Made by a program: the position numbers and the translations under genes. Of a DNA stretch of 64,000 nt, positions 24,826-33,601 are shown piece by piece. The notes under the pieces are model-generated. The model searched no databases, was not told the DNA's origin, and worked only from the letters and a program-made list of their open reading frames with translations. The DNA comes from Paenibacillus_G sp049942825 (GTDB lineage: Bacteria; Bacillota; Bacilli; Paenibacillales; NBRC-103111): contig NZ_CP187970.1 in NCBI RefSeq assembly GCF_049942825.1, positions 5,642,001 through 5,706,000 on the forward strand. The letters run 5' to 3'. How positions within the stretch are numbered: the first letter of the stretch is position 1; the number at the start of each line of letters is the position of its first letter.

Positions 24826-25197
24826 TTATCGCACGCTTCCCAGGAGATAACCTGCGAAGGCGGCACCGAAGCCGAGCAGGTAAGACAGGAGAAGATACAG
24901 CCGGGCGGCTCTATCTCTCCCACCGCTGTGCAGCGCATCGGTCTCCAGCTTGAACGTGGAGAAGGTTGTGTAGCCGCCGGCAAACCCGGTGCCGAGCAGC
25001 AGCAGAGCGGTCCCGGACACCTTGGCGCCTGCCAGCCATCCCAGCAGGAAGGAACCTGTCAGATTAATGAACAAGGTGCCGTAAGGCCACGAGGGAAAAT
25101 AATGCGCGGCCCACCGGGACACGCCGTAACGGGATACGGCCCCAAGACCGCCCCCTGTGCCTACGATGAGTAAGGTAAGAAAGACATTCGACATCAT
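24826..25197 (-). CDS. crcB: Fluoride exporter CrcB/FluC, second copy
   Basis: Four-helix membrane protein of 123 residues; FluC forms dual-topology dimers that pass fluoride out of the cell. GGLGAVSRYGVSRW, GTLFINLTGSFLLGWL and GFAGGYTTFSTFKLE (the phenylalanine-box region) are present. Its ATG overlaps the stop of the upstream crcB by four bases (ATGA). Two adjacent copies usually mean a heterodimer. No fluoride riboswitch was seen. Confidence 0.93.
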   Translation of the reverse strand: MMSNVFLTLLIVGTGGGLGAVSRYGVSRWAAHYFPSWPYGTLFINLTGSFLLGWLAGAKVSGTALLLLGTGFAGGYTTFSTFKLETDALHSGGRDRAARLYLLLSYLLGFGAAFAGYLLGSVR

Positions 25198-25583
25198 TCG
25201 GCAGAATCCTTTCCCCGGGAACGAAAATATGCCCCCCGGCCCAGCCGGATGCACGCGAGTCCCCCGAAGAGGGAGACGGCGCCGTACATGGCCGCGGGCA
25301 CTAGGGCGCCCGCCTCAAGCAGCCTCACCATCTCGAGGCTCAGGGCCGAGAAGGTGGTGAAGGCCCCAACGAAGCCGGTTGTAAGGAAGGCCTTGAGATT
25401 CGGATGGAGGCCGAGCGGCGCCGAATAAGCCAGCCGGCCCAGCAGCAGGCAGCCGAGCAGATTGCACAGCAGCGTTCCCCACGGGAAGGAAGCTCCCGTG
25501 ACCACAGGATTGAACAGGAAAGACAGCCCGTAACGGGCGGCCGCCCCTGCGGCCCCTCCGGCGCCGACGAACCAAACCGTCAT
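25194..25583 (-). CDS. crcB: Fluoride exporter CrcB/FluC, first copy
   Basis: The product has 129 residues and four membrane segments, with GGAAGAAARYGLSF, GTLLCNLLGCLLLGRL and GFVGAFTTFSALSLE. It is paired with the downstream copy. The ATG at 25583 has GAAGGGA 5-7 nt upstream; open frame beyond it lies over the rhodanese gene and was rejected. The C-terminal tail (GAYFRSRGKDSAE) overlaps the ribosome site and start of the next gene. Confidence 0.92.
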   Translation of the reverse strand: MTVWFVGAGGAAGAAARYGLSFLFNPVVTGASFPWGTLLCNLLGCLLLGRLAYSAPLGLHPNLKAFLTTGFVGAFTTFSALSLEMVRLLEAGALVPAAMYGAVSLFGGLACIRLGRGAYFRSRGKDSAE

Positions 25584-25622
25584 GAGGTTCCCTTCTCTCT
25601 GGATGTAATCACGCTGCCTGGT

Positions 25623-25652
25623 TTGACAGCGAATGGGCAAGTTTCTTATGAT
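25623..25652 (+). promoter_or_regulatory. Promoter of the rhodanese gene
   Basis: TTGACA (25623-25628), an 18-bp spacer and TATGAT (25647-25652), pointing to the gene at 25728 and divergent from the crcB pair. Confidence 0.7.
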
Positions 25653-25727
25653 GAATGGGAAGCCAGCCCGGTCTCTTGGCCCAGAGGCTGCCGTCCTACT
25701 CTTCCCGAAGCAAAGGAGCACCGACCC

Positions 25728-26024
25728 ATGCAGACGATTACCCCCGAGGAAGTAAAGCGCCGGATCGACAGCGGCGAGAAGCTGGACGTTATCGACGTCC
25801 GAGAAGACGAGGAAGTTGCGGCGGGCATGATTCCCGGCGCCATTCATATTCCGCTGATGCAGCTGCCGGAGCGGCTCGCCGAGATCCCACAGCGGGGCGA
25901 AACCGTCCTCGTGTGCCGCAGCGGCGGACGCAGCTCGCGGGCCTATGACTTCCTCCAGGCCCAGGGCTTAACCGGACTGAAGAATATGTCCGGCGGCATG
26001 CTGGCTTGGGATCAGCAGGACTAA
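25728..26024 (+). CDS. Single-domain rhodanese-like sulfurtransferase
   Basis: The product has 98 residues and one rhodanese domain. DVIDVREDEEVAAGMIPGAIHIPL is the entry motif, and the active-site loop VLVCRSGGRSS has the persulfide Cys at 63. It may carry sulfane sulfur, but the partner is unknown. The ATG at 25728 has AAAGGAG 10 nt ahead; the longer open frame overlaps crcB on the other strand. It is monocistronic and followed by a structured repeat instead of a plain terminator. Confidence 0.93.
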   Translation: MQTITPEEVKRRIDSGEKLDVIDVREDEEVAAGMIPGAIHIPLMQLPERLAEIPQRGETVLVCRSGGRSSRAYDFLQAQGLTGLKNMSGGMLAWDQQD

Positions 26025-26083
26025 TCTCCACTCTTTCCAAGCAGAGCAGTTCCCGTCGAGCGCAATGGGGCATAGGGGTCCAA

Positions 26084-26182
26084 GATAAACGACTTGGCCG
26101 TCCCTTACGGACGAGGCGCGTTTATAAGAAAAATATAAGATGACGGGATCCAGCCCAGGCGAGATATACATTCTTATATTTT
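26084..26182. repeat. Structured repeat element, copy A (hairpin H plus hairpin C)
   Basis: Module H: ATAAACG (26085-26091) with CGTTTAT (26119-26125), enclosing CCGTCC-cttac-GGACG. Module C: AAATATAAGA (26131-26140) with TCTTATATTT (26172-26181), loop of 31 nt ending GCGAGATATACAT. A second copy is at 60504-60612 with the same loop sizes and a compensated stem. Confidence 0.6.
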
Positions 26183-26281
26183 AAGAAAACCGTCCTCGAC
26201 AGCTCTGCATAGACAGTAAGCGTTTATTCACAGAGGACGGGAACGATTCCTGTCGACCGATCGCCCGCTGTCGTTTCACAT

Positions 26282-26307
26282 AAGACGCGTCCGTCAGGAC
26301 GCGTCTT
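26282..26307 (-). terminator. 11-bp hairpin over the end of aroK
   Basis: AAGACGCGTCC (26282-26292) and GGACGCGTCTT (26297-26307) are exact complements around the aroK stop codon. There is no U-tract, so function as a terminator is uncertain. Just beyond, CCGTCCTC (26190) and GAGGACGG (26233) form another weak pair. Confidence 0.4.
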
Positions 26308-26806
26308 TGGCATGCTTCAGGATCTTCCCGGCAATGGACTCCACATCCAGATCCGACGTATCGACCGCCAGGTCCGCGAACGTATAGGCCTCCCTGCGGT
26401 TCTCGGCCAGTGTATGCACTCGCTCCTCCAGGTTCCCCTGCAGCAGCGGACGGTTCGTATCCGTACGCACCCGTTCGATAATTCGCTCGGGCGAGCACAG
26501 CAGCGCCACCACGAGGCCGCCCTCGCTCATCGCCCTGCGGTTCTCTTCCCGGAGAACGGCTCCTCCTCCGGTAGCCACCACCTGCCCGCTTTCCTTCAGC
26601 ACGGCTGCGACCGCCTCCTTTTCCGCTTCGCGGAAGAACGTTTCGCCGTTCTCGGCGAAAAGCTCGGGGATGGTCTTCCCGGTGCGCTCTTCAATCACGG
26701 CATCGGTGTCCACGAAGCGCCAGCCAAGGCGCGCTGCAAGGGCTTGTCCTACGGTGGATTTGCCTGTCCCCATCATTCCGATCAGTATCATATTGCGGTA
26801 ATTCAC
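26294..26806 (-). CDS. aroK: Shikimate kinase
   Basis: ATP-dependent phosphorylation of shikimate, the step before AroA. The product has 170 residues. Walker A GMMGTGKST is at 10-18, the shikimate-binding DTDAVIEERTG and FREAE...V follow, with GGGAVLRE and the lid TDTNRPLLQG. The start is a GTG at 26806 with GAGGAA about 5 nt before it; an ATG at 26791 would cut the first strand short. aroA lies 1.5 kb away in another unit on the same strand. Confidence 0.93.
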   Translation of the reverse strand: MNYRNMILIGMMGTGKSTVGQALAARLGWRFVDTDAVIEERTGKTIPELFAENGETFFREAEKEAVAAVLKESGQVVATGGGAVLREENRRAMSEGGLVVALLCSPERIIERVRTDTNRPLLQGNLEERVHTLAENRREAYTFADLAVDTSDLDVESIAGKILKHAKDAS

Positions 26807-26989
26807 GGTTTCCTCAGCACCCTCTTCTCCACTAGGTAAACTCTCCCTATCATATCACAGCTTGGACGGACGTGAATAGAAAACAGAGCAAAAACATAAG
26901 ATGGAGGATGTATGTGTCCTTCCAGATTCATACAACTGCGATTACCTTCAAGCGGCATCCGGCCGCGCACCGAAAGGAGAAGACGTGTC

Positions 26990-27325
26990 ATGCCTCATTC
27001 CTCCTGCCGAACGGCAGCTCCGGTCCACTCGCCGACCGACTTCAAGCTTCAGCAGATTCTGGACCCTTCTACTCCCCTATGCAAGGATGACGTCGTCTGG
27101 ATGCTCGAATACATCAAAAAAAAGGTGGCTGAGGAAGACCCGAATCTCATGGATCTTTCCCAGCCACGCTTGCTTCAAAACTTTAGATACTTCGCGGAAA
27201 TCGCGCTCATGGTCATTCAGCGGCGCAACGGTTTCGACCAGGAAGAAGGACGGCTCAAAGCCTGGGTGGAGGAAGCCGCCTTCGGGCTGCGCCCGCCGGC
27301 GGACTCCCCTCTGCGCCGCAGATGA
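26990..27325 (+). CDS. Small hypothetical protein
   Basis: The product has 111 residues with no recognised family. A short Ser/Pro-rich start is followed by a helical, charged core (DVVWMLEYIKKKVAEEDPNLMDL, QNFRYFAEIALMVIQRRNGFD). It has no signal peptide or membrane helix. The ATG at 26990 follows AAAGGAGAAG, which supports it as a real gene, and it converges with gnd 13 nt from that gene's stop. Confidence 0.6.
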   Translation: MPHSSCRTAAPVHSPTDFKLQQILDPSTPLCKDDVVWMLEYIKKKVAEEDPNLMDLSQPRLLQNFRYFAEIALMVIQRRNGFDQEEGRLKAWVEEAAFGLRPPADSPLRRR

Positions 27326-27338
27326 CGGGTTCGCCCGA

Positions 27339-28754
27339 TTACTGCTGGTCCATCCATTGGAAGTGGAAGGTGCCTTCTTTGTCCACGCGCTTGAACGTGT
27401 GGGCGCCGAAGTAGTCGCGCTGTGCCTGAAGCAGGTTCGCCGGCAGGCGCTCCGTACGGTAGCTGTCGTAGTAAGACAGCGCCGATGCGAAGGCCGGTAC
27501 GGCAATCCCGCGCTTCACGGCTTCAGCAACCACGTTTCTCCATGCGTCCTGATAGTTCTGAACGACGCCTTGGAAGTACTCGTCGAGGAGCAGGTTGCGC
27601 AGCTCCGGATTCTTATCGTACGCATCCTTGATGTTCTGCAGGAAGCGGGCGCGGATGATGCAGCCGCCGCGGAAGATCATGGCGATAGCGCCGTAGTCCA
27701 GGCCCCAGCTGTATTCTTCGCTGGCCGCACGCATTTGGGCGAAGCCTTGAGCGTAAGAGCAGATCTTGCTCGCGTAGAGCGCTTTGCGGACCGCTTCGAT
27801 GAACTCGGACGCATCTCCTTCGTACTTCGATACCGCAGGACCCTGGAGTACCTTGCTCGCCGCTACGCGCTCTTCCTTCATCGCGGAGAGGAAACGGGAG
27901 AAGACGGACTCGGTGATGATGGACAGCGGCACGCCCAGGTCCAGGGCGCTCTGGGACGTCCATTTGCCTGTACCCTTCTGGCCGGCGGAGTCCAGAATCA
28001 CGTCGACCATGGCTTTACCCGTTTCCGGATCCTTCTTCGTGAAGATGTCCGTCGTAATCTCAATGAGGTAGCTGTCGAGCTCGCCCTTGTTCCACTCGGC
28101 GAAGATCTCGTGGAGCTGCTCGGTGGATACGCCCAGCACATCCTTCAGCAGCTGGTACGCTTCGCAGATCAGCTGCATGTCGCCGTACTCGATGCCGTTG
28201 TGCACCATCTTCACATAGTGGCCCGCACCGCCCGGCCCGATGTACGTGCAGCATGGATCGCCGTTCACTTTGGCCGAGATGGCCGTCAGGATCGGTGCAA
28301 CCAGCTCATACGCGTCTTTAGGTCCGCCCGGCATGATGGACGGACCTTTCAGCGCGCCCTCTTCGCCGCCGGATACCCCGGTGCCGATGAAGCGGAAGCC
28401 CTGTGCCTCGAGAGCCTGGCTGCGGCGTGCCGTATCAGGGAAGTAAGCATTGCCTCCGTCGATAATGATATCGCCTTGATCCAGGTGCGGGATCAGGGAT
28501 TCGATCGTAGCGTCCGTAGCGGAACCCGCCTGGACCATGATCAGTATTTTACGCGGCGTCTCGAGGGATGCCACGAATTCTTCAACGCTGTATGTACCTA
28601 CCAGGTTCTTGCCTTGGGATTCTTCGAGAAGCGCATCCGTCTTCTCGCGGGAGCGGTTAAACACGGAGACCGTGAACCCCCGGCTTTCGATGTTCAGTGC
28701 GAGATTCTTACCCATGACCGCGAGGCCGATAACACCGACTTGCTGTTTGGACAT
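27339..28754 (-). CDS. gnd: 6-phosphogluconate dehydrogenase, decarboxylating
   Basis: Oxidises 6-phosphogluconate to ribulose-5-phosphate and CO2 with reduction of NAD(P). The product has 471 residues (Bacillus GndA 469), starting MSKQQVGVIGLAVMGKNLAL. Catalytic blocks are GTGVSGGEEGALKGPSIMPGG, HYVKMVHNGIEYGDMQL (Lys/Asn) and the C-terminal RRDYFGAHTF-type region (QAQRDYFGAHTFKRVD). The ATG at 28754 fits homology better than the one at 28766. It is the last gene of the leftward gluconate cluster; 139 nt and a small hairpin (28832-28852) separate it from the SDR gene. Confidence 0.95.
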   Translation of the reverse strand: MSKQQVGVIGLAVMGKNLALNIESRGFTVSVFNRSREKTDALLEESQGKNLVGTYSVEEFVASLETPRKILIMVQAGSATDATIESLIPHLDQGDIIIDGGNAYFPDTARRSQALEAQGFRFIGTGVSGGEEGALKGPSIMPGGPKDAYELVAPILTAISAKVNGDPCCTYIGPGGAGHYVKMVHNGIEYGDMQLICEAYQLLKDVLGVSTEQLHEIFAEWNKGELDSYLIEITTDIFTKKDPETGKAMVDVILDSAGQKGTGKWTSQSALDLGVPLSIITESVFSRFLSAMKEERVAASKVLQGPAVSKYEGDASEFIEAVRKALYASKICSYAQGFAQMRAASEEYSWGLDYGAIAMIFRGGCIIRARFLQNIKDAYDKNPELRNLLLDEYFQGVVQNYQDAWRNVVAEAVKRGIAVPAFASALSYYDSYRTERLPANLLQAQRDYFGAHTFKRVDKEGTFHFQWMDQQ

Positions 28755-28893
28755 TTGGATTCTCATCCTTCCTATTCCTCTATTTATTTAAACCTCGAAA
28801 CCCAACCTGAAACAGGCGTGAAGGCTTCCCAAAGCACAAAATGGCTGTGCTTGTCCCCCTAAGCGAACCTGTAAGCGGAAGCCTTCTCCCCCT

Positions 28894-29667
28894 TTAGATC
28901 GTCATCGATCCGTAACCCCCGTCAACGCGCAGAAGCGAACCGGTGACGAAGCTCGAAGCCTTGTCGGAAGCGAGATACACGGCAGCGCCCTGCAGCTCTT
29001 CCGCGTTGCCGAACCGGTTCATCGGGGTATGGCGCATAATCGACTCCGTCCGCTCCGGCGACAGAATCTTGCGGTTCTGCTCCGCAGGGAAGAAGCCCGG
29101 AATGATGGCGTTGACGCGTACGCGCGCCGGCGCAAATTCGCGTGCGAGGAACTTCGTCACGTTATTGACAGCCGCCTTGGAGGCCGAATACGTGAAGACG
29201 CGGGACAGCGGAGGATCCGAGGATACGGAGGAAATGTTGATGATGCTTCCCCCTTCACCCTGCTCCACCATATGCTTCCCAAAGATTTGGCATGCGAGTA
29301 CGACGCTCTTCAGGTTCACTTCCATGATAGAGTCCCACTCGTCCATGGTCAAGTCGAAGAACGGCGTCGGGGAGTTCTTGCCCGGGCAGTTCATGAGAAT
29401 GTCGCAGCGTCCCGTCCACGCGAGCACGTCCTCCAGTACCTTCTTCAGGTCCTCCGGACTTGTCGCGTCGGCCGCGAAGCACTTCGCCCGTCCGCCCGCT
29501 TCCTCAATGGCGCGCGCCACTTCTTCCGCCTTCTCCTGGTTGCGGCCGACTACGGCCACATCCGCACCGTGCCCGCCGAGCGCTACAGCCATCGAGCCGC
29601 CCAGTGTACTGTTGCCGCCGATTACGACAGCCGTCTTGCCCGTAAGATCGAATAAGTTCATCGCCAC
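28894..29667 (-). CDS. SDR oxidoreductase (mannonate/gluconate dehydrogenase type)
   Basis: The product has 257 residues of the classical short-chain dehydrogenase fold. Cofactor loop is VVIGGNSTLGGSMA; catalytic Ser is in INISSVSSD, with Tyr/Lys in FTYSASKAAV, and PGFFPAEQNR follows. The position between gluconokinase and 6PGDH suggests a sugar-acid or keto-acid reductase such as D-mannonate oxidoreductase. The start is a GTG at 29667 with AGGAGG 9 nt before it; the ATG at 29661 is spaced too far. It follows gntK by 13 nt. Confidence 0.88.
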   Translation of the reverse strand: MAMNLFDLTGKTAVVIGGNSTLGGSMAVALGGHGADVAVVGRNQEKAEEVARAIEEAGGRAKCFAADATSPEDLKKVLEDVLAWTGRCDILMNCPGKNSPTPFFDLTMDEWDSIMEVNLKSVVLACQIFGKHMVEQGEGGSIINISSVSSDPPLSRVFTYSASKAAVNNVTKFLAREFAPARVRVNAIIPGFFPAEQNRKILSPERTESIMRHTPMNRFGNAEELQGAAVYLASDKASSFVTGSLLRVDGGYGSMTI

Positions 29668-29680
29668 TTGGGTGTACCTC

Positions 29681-31231
29681 CTAGGATTTGGTGTACATCT
29701 GCTGGAAGGCGGCGATCGCGTCGAACTCGTCCTTCAACTGATGGTACACACGATTATAAATGGTTGTCAACTGTTTGTAGGTTTCATGGGTCGGAATACT
29801 TGCTTTTAAGTTCTGGCTCACCTGCATCCAGTCGTACACGCCCGAGAAATCCTTGATCTCGCCGAGCGCCAGCATGCCGAGCTGTGCCGCGCCGAGACCC
29901 GAGCTCTCGATGGTATTCGGTACGGCCACCGGCGTGCCGAGCACGTCGGCCATGATCTGCAGCCAGAACGGCGAGTTCGCGAAGCCGCCCGAGGCCCGGA
30001 TTTCCTTCGTCGGTCCGACGAGCTCCTCCAGCGCGCTGTTGACCGAATGAATCCGGTACATGACGCCTTCGAGCACCGAGCGGATCATGTGCTTCTTCTG
30101 GTGGTAGAGGGACATGCCGAAGAATACGCCGCGCGCATTCGCATTCCAGTACGGCGCCCGCTCTCCTGCCAAGAGCGGCAGGAAGATGAGCCCGTCGGAG
30201 CCCGGCGCGACTTCCATGGCCAGAGAGGTCAGGTAGTCGTACGGGTCCATGCCCCGGCGCCGCCCTTCCTCCGCCTCCGCGGTCGCCAGCTGGTCGCGCA
30301 CCCAGCGGAACATGATGCCGCCGTTGTTAATCGCGCCGCCGACCACCCAGAAGTTATCGGCCAGCGCGTAGCAGAACAGCCGGCCCTTCGGGTCGGTGAT
30401 CGGCTCGCGCACAACGCCGCGGACCGCGCCGCTCGTGCCGATCGTCACCGCGTGGATGCCGGGCTCGAAGGCCCCGACGCCGAGGTTCGCCAGCACGCCG
30501 TCGGAGGCGCCGACGACAAACGGCGTGTCGGCCGCAAGGCCCATCGATACCGCATCCTCCTGCGCCAACCCCTGCAGCGTATACGTGGTGGAGACCGGAC
30601 GGGAGAGCTGTTCTTCGCGGACACCGCAGGCCGCGAGGGCATCGCGGTCCCACTGCAGCGCCTTCAGGTTGAACAGTCCGGTGGCGCTGGCGATGGAGTA
30701 GTCGATGACAAGCTCGCCGAACAGCTTCGCGAACACATATTCCTTGATGCCGATGAACTTGTAGGCGTTCTCGAAGAGATCGGCCCGGTTGTCGCGGATC
30801 CACATCAGCTTGAGCAGCGGGGACATCGGGTGGATCGGCGTGCCGGTCGCCCGGTAAATGTCCAGCCCGTTCGACTCGCGCAGCCCCTTGACGTAGCCGA
30901 CGCTTCGGTTATCCGCCCAAGTGATGCACTGGGTCAGCGGCTGCAAATCGCGGTCGATGGCAATCAGGCTGTGCATCGCCGAAGAGAACGATACGCAGAG
31001 CACCTGGCCCGGCAGCACGCCGGCCTTGCCGACCACCGTCCGTATGCCGGTCACGACCGCCTGGAAGATTTCGTCCGGATCCTGCTCCGCGATATCCGGT
31101 CTCGGCGTATGGAGAGGATATTCCACCGCGTGGGAAGCGATGACCCGTCCGTCCCGGTCGATCACGAGCGTCTTGGCGGACGTCGTGCCGATATCCGCGG
31201 CGATAATGTATGGTTTGGTGAGCTGCGTCAT
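29681..31231 (-). CDS. gntK: Gluconokinase, FGGY family
   Basis: Phosphorylates gluconate to 6-phosphogluconate, which Gnd then uses. The product has 516 residues. The N-terminal ATPase lobe is IIAADIGTTSAKTLVID. TWADNRS, GTSGAVRGVV and the C-terminal ASGGFANSPFWLQIMADVLG and GAAQLGML are FGGY family blocks. It is separated by one base from the LarA-like gene upstream and lies in the middle of the operon. Another FGGY sugar kinase is possible by sequence alone, but the context favours gluconate. Confidence 0.9.
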   Translation of the reverse strand: MTQLTKPYIIAADIGTTSAKTLVIDRDGRVIASHAVEYPLHTPRPDIAEQDPDEIFQAVVTGIRTVVGKAGVLPGQVLCVSFSSAMHSLIAIDRDLQPLTQCITWADNRSVGYVKGLRESNGLDIYRATGTPIHPMSPLLKLMWIRDNRADLFENAYKFIGIKEYVFAKLFGELVIDYSIASATGLFNLKALQWDRDALAACGVREEQLSRPVSTTYTLQGLAQEDAVSMGLAADTPFVVGASDGVLANLGVGAFEPGIHAVTIGTSGAVRGVVREPITDPKGRLFCYALADNFWVVGGAINNGGIMFRWVRDQLATAEAEEGRRRGMDPYDYLTSLAMEVAPGSDGLIFLPLLAGERAPYWNANARGVFFGMSLYHQKKHMIRSVLEGVMYRIHSVNSALEELVGPTKEIRASGGFANSPFWLQIMADVLGTPVAVPNTIESSGLGAAQLGMLALGEIKDFSGVYDWMQVSQNLKASIPTHETYKQLTTIYNRVYHQLKDEFDAIAAFQQMYTKS

Positions 31232-31232
31232 C

Positions 31233-32501
31233 TTATCTCAGGTTCCCTTCCGCGTTGAATTGCAGATCGTACGGCTCCGTGAGGATCTCGATATCCGGGT
31301 GCAGCTTCGCTTCCTCGAGGAGGTTGACCGAGATCTCGATCTCGCCGAGATGCAGCGTATCCTGGATGCGAACCAGGCGGCACTTCGTGTAATCGAGAAT
31401 GTTGCACGTCTTCACCGCCGCCTTGATCGCCAGCTCGTCGTTCGCCAGGGTCGTGGCGATCTTCGTCGGCGCGCAGACGGTAGAGGTCAGCCCGTTCGCA
31501 TAGGTTGCCGGCAGATCCGTCTTGTCGACGAGACGCTGCGTCGTAAAGTCGGCCGTTCCCACCCCGTTGGCGTTGCCGTTCGTCTCATGCGTAAGGTCGA
31601 GCACGACCATCTTGGAGACGTCGGGTCCCCCGTGCGCATAAGGGGTCGGATAGCGGCCCGTGATGTTCGGGTCCATGCCGTCGCCGCTGATGTTCTTGCC
31701 GATGTAATCGATGACAAGCACGTCGATCTGGTCGAAAAGAATCTTCGGCAGACGCGCCTTCGCGGCCTCAAGCAGCACCATCTCGCGCTCCTCGATGTCG
31801 GCGGCCGGCAGCACCTCCACGATGCAGGTCTCGTCAAATGCGTTCTCGACGACGGCTACGCCGAAGAAGATCGGCAGCTTGTCGAGCATGATCCGCGCCA
31901 TCGCCGGCACGTTCTCGGCCATGTATTTGAAGCCGAGCTGGTGGCACGCTTCGGCGCCCTTCTGCTTGCCGAGGCCGATGGAGATCATCTTCATGATGCC
32001 GCTCTCGATCCGGCCGCGGAAGGCGGTATGCGGCTTCACCCGGTTGATGACGACGATGGCGTCGGCTTCGGATGCGTACTTGTCGACGTACACCGGCAGG
32101 CCGTTCGGCAGCTCGTCGATCTTCACGACCTCCATCGTCGAGCGGATCGGCGCGCCCATCGCCACCTCGGTTACGCCGAGGTGGTGGAGCACGTCCCGCT
32201 GTCCTTCCGCCGTGGCGCCGCCGTGGCTGCCCATACACGGAACGATGAAGGGCTCTCCTCCCGCTTCCTTGATCGCGTCGATCGTCGTCTTCGTCAGCGT
32301 GTCGATGTTCGCCACCCCGCGGCTGCCGACGGCCACGGCCACCTTCATTCCCGGCTTGATCGTATCGACTGCACCGGGCTTGGCGAGCTCGCGCTTCAGA
32401 TCTTCGGCCGGGTTCTCCAGCTTCGTGCCGTCGAACTTCTGGCGGATCCGCACGACCGGCGGAACGGGAATGTCTTCGAGCAGTTTGTTCAGAATGCTCA
32501 T
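31233..32501 (-). CDS. LarA-like (DUF2088) nickel-pincer racemase/epimerase family protein
   Basis: The product has 422 residues. The N-terminal half carries a LarA_N-like domain: KVAVAVGSRGVANIDTLTK, PCMGSHGGATAEGQ and VINRVKPHTAFRG with conserved histidines, then SGIMKMISIGLGKQKGA. LarA enzymes use a nickel pincer nucleotide to invert alpha-hydroxy acids. The location in a gluconate operon suggests a sugar-acid C2 epimerase. That is inference; I do not see the LarB/C/E cofactor genes in the window. The start at 32501 lies 3 nt after the regulator gene. Confidence 0.8.
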   Translation of the reverse strand: MSILNKLLEDIPVPPVVRIRQKFDGTKLENPAEDLKRELAKPGAVDTIKPGMKVAVAVGSRGVANIDTLTKTTIDAIKEAGGEPFIVPCMGSHGGATAEGQRDVLHHLGVTEVAMGAPIRSTMEVVKIDELPNGLPVYVDKYASEADAIVVINRVKPHTAFRGRIESGIMKMISIGLGKQKGAEACHQLGFKYMAENVPAMARIMLDKLPIFFGVAVVENAFDETCIVEVLPAADIEEREMVLLEAAKARLPKILFDQIDVLVIDYIGKNISGDGMDPNITGRYPTPYAHGGPDVSKMVVLDLTHETNGNANGVGTADFTTQRLVDKTDLPATYANGLTSTVCAPTKIATTLANDELAIKAAVKTCNILDYTKCRLVRIQDTLHLGEIEISVNLLEEAKLHPDIEILTEPYDLQFNAEGNLR

Positions 32502-32504
32502 GGG

Positions 32505-33515
32505 TTAACGTCCTCCCTCAGTGGATTGGACGGACTCGCGGATGACGAGCTCCGTGTGGAACAGCACGGTGGACTTCTCCACCACTTTATTGTCAATAAA
32601 AGTTAAAAGCTTCTCGGCTCCCGCCCTCGAGATCTCCTCGATTGGGCGCCGTACGGTCGTCAGGGCCGGCGTCATGAACGCGGAGAACAGATGGTCGTCG
32701 AAGCCGGCGACCGAAATGTCCCCCGGCACGCTCAGCCCCCGCTCGGTGACCGCCTTGACCGCGCCTAGCGCCATGTCGTCATTGGAGCAGAACACGGCGG
32801 TCGGCCGCTCCGGCAGATCGAGCAGGCGGCCCATGCCTTGGTAGCCGCTCTCCAGATCGTACTCGCCCGGGACGATCAGATTCTCGTCCATGGTGAGACC
32901 GTGCTCCCTAAGTCCGGCGAGGAACCCTTCGCGCCGGGCCTGCGAAGATTTGAACCCTGCCTTCCCTTCGATCAGGGCAATCCGGCGGTGGCCCTGCCCG
33001 ATCAGAAATTCCGCGAGCCGGAAGGCGCCGCCGCGGTCGTCGGGCAGCAGGTTCATCACCTCGACCCCTTCCACCGGCCGGTTGAGCACCACCAGCGGGA
33101 TCTCCTTCTCCGAAGCATACTCGATGAAGGCCTGGTCGCTGGCGCTCTGGCTCATGACGATGATGCCGTCGAAGCTTTTGCGGTTTACTTTATGGAAGCT
33201 CTTGTAATCGTCGATCCCGCGTACGATCAGATTAAAGTTATCCTGAATGACGTCGTTGACGCCCTTGATCGCCTCGTACAAAAATCCGGCCGATGTACCC
33301 GTATGAAGCGTTGAAAAAAACAGGCCGAGATTGTATGATCGATCCAAGACGAGTGAACGCGCATTATAGTTCGGCGTATAATTCAACGATTCCGCGATGG
33401 CGTGAATACGCTCTTTGGTCTCCGGATTAATCAGGGGAGAGTCGTTGAGGGCCCTCGATACGGTCGTATGGGATACGCCCGCAAGCCGTGCGATGTCTTT
33501 GATCGTAACGCTCAT
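32505..33515 (-). CDS. LacI-family transcriptional regulator of the gluconate operon
   Basis: The product has 336 residues. The HTH VTIKDIARLAGVSHTTVSRAL opens the protein, the hinge helix follows (NYNARSLVL), and a periplasmic-binding-like sugar domain fills the rest (FDGIIVMSQSASD, ALIEGKAGF, FCSNDDMALGAVKAV). As first gene of the operon it probably represses it and itself, and gluconate or a derivative would relieve repression. The ATG at 33515 has GAGGTGG just upstream. Confidence 0.92.
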   Translation of the reverse strand: MSVTIKDIARLAGVSHTTVSRALNDSPLINPETKERIHAIAESLNYTPNYNARSLVLDRSYNLGLFFSTLHTGTSAGFLYEAIKGVNDVIQDNFNLIVRGIDDYKSFHKVNRKSFDGIIVMSQSASDQAFIEYASEKEIPLVVLNRPVEGVEVMNLLPDDRGGAFRLAEFLIGQGHRRIALIEGKAGFKSSQARREGFLAGLREHGLTMDENLIVPGEYDLESGYQGMGRLLDLPERPTAVFCSNDDMALGAVKAVTERGLSVPGDISVAGFDDHLFSAFMTPALTTVRRPIEEISRAGAEKLLTFIDNKVVEKSTVLFHTELVIRESVQSTEGGR

Positions 33516-33532
33516 GCTACCACCTCGAATTT

Positions 33533-33562
33533 ATGATAACACACCTGTGCACACGTTAACAA
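33533..33562 (-). promoter_or_regulatory. Promoter of the gluconate operon
   Basis: On the minus strand TTGTTA (33557-33562), an 18-bp spacer and TATCAT (33533-33538), 18 nt before the regulator start codon. Confidence 0.6.
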
Positions 33563-33601
33563 CGTTCATTTTTTGCAGGACGTCCCCCCAAAATGAACGT
33601 T
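33561..33601. promoter_or_regulatory. Inverted 12-bp repeat upstream of the gluconate operon, candidate operator pair
   Basis: AACGTTCATTTT (33561-33572) and AAAATGAACGTT (33590-33601) are exact complements with a 17-bp gap. Each contains AACGTT with a central CG, as LacI-type operators do, and the inner copy abuts the -35. Confidence 0.5.

Noticed and set aside
25584..25700. Fluoride riboswitch upstream of crcB
   Set aside because: The conserved core of that riboswitch could not be found; only a divergent promoter is seen.
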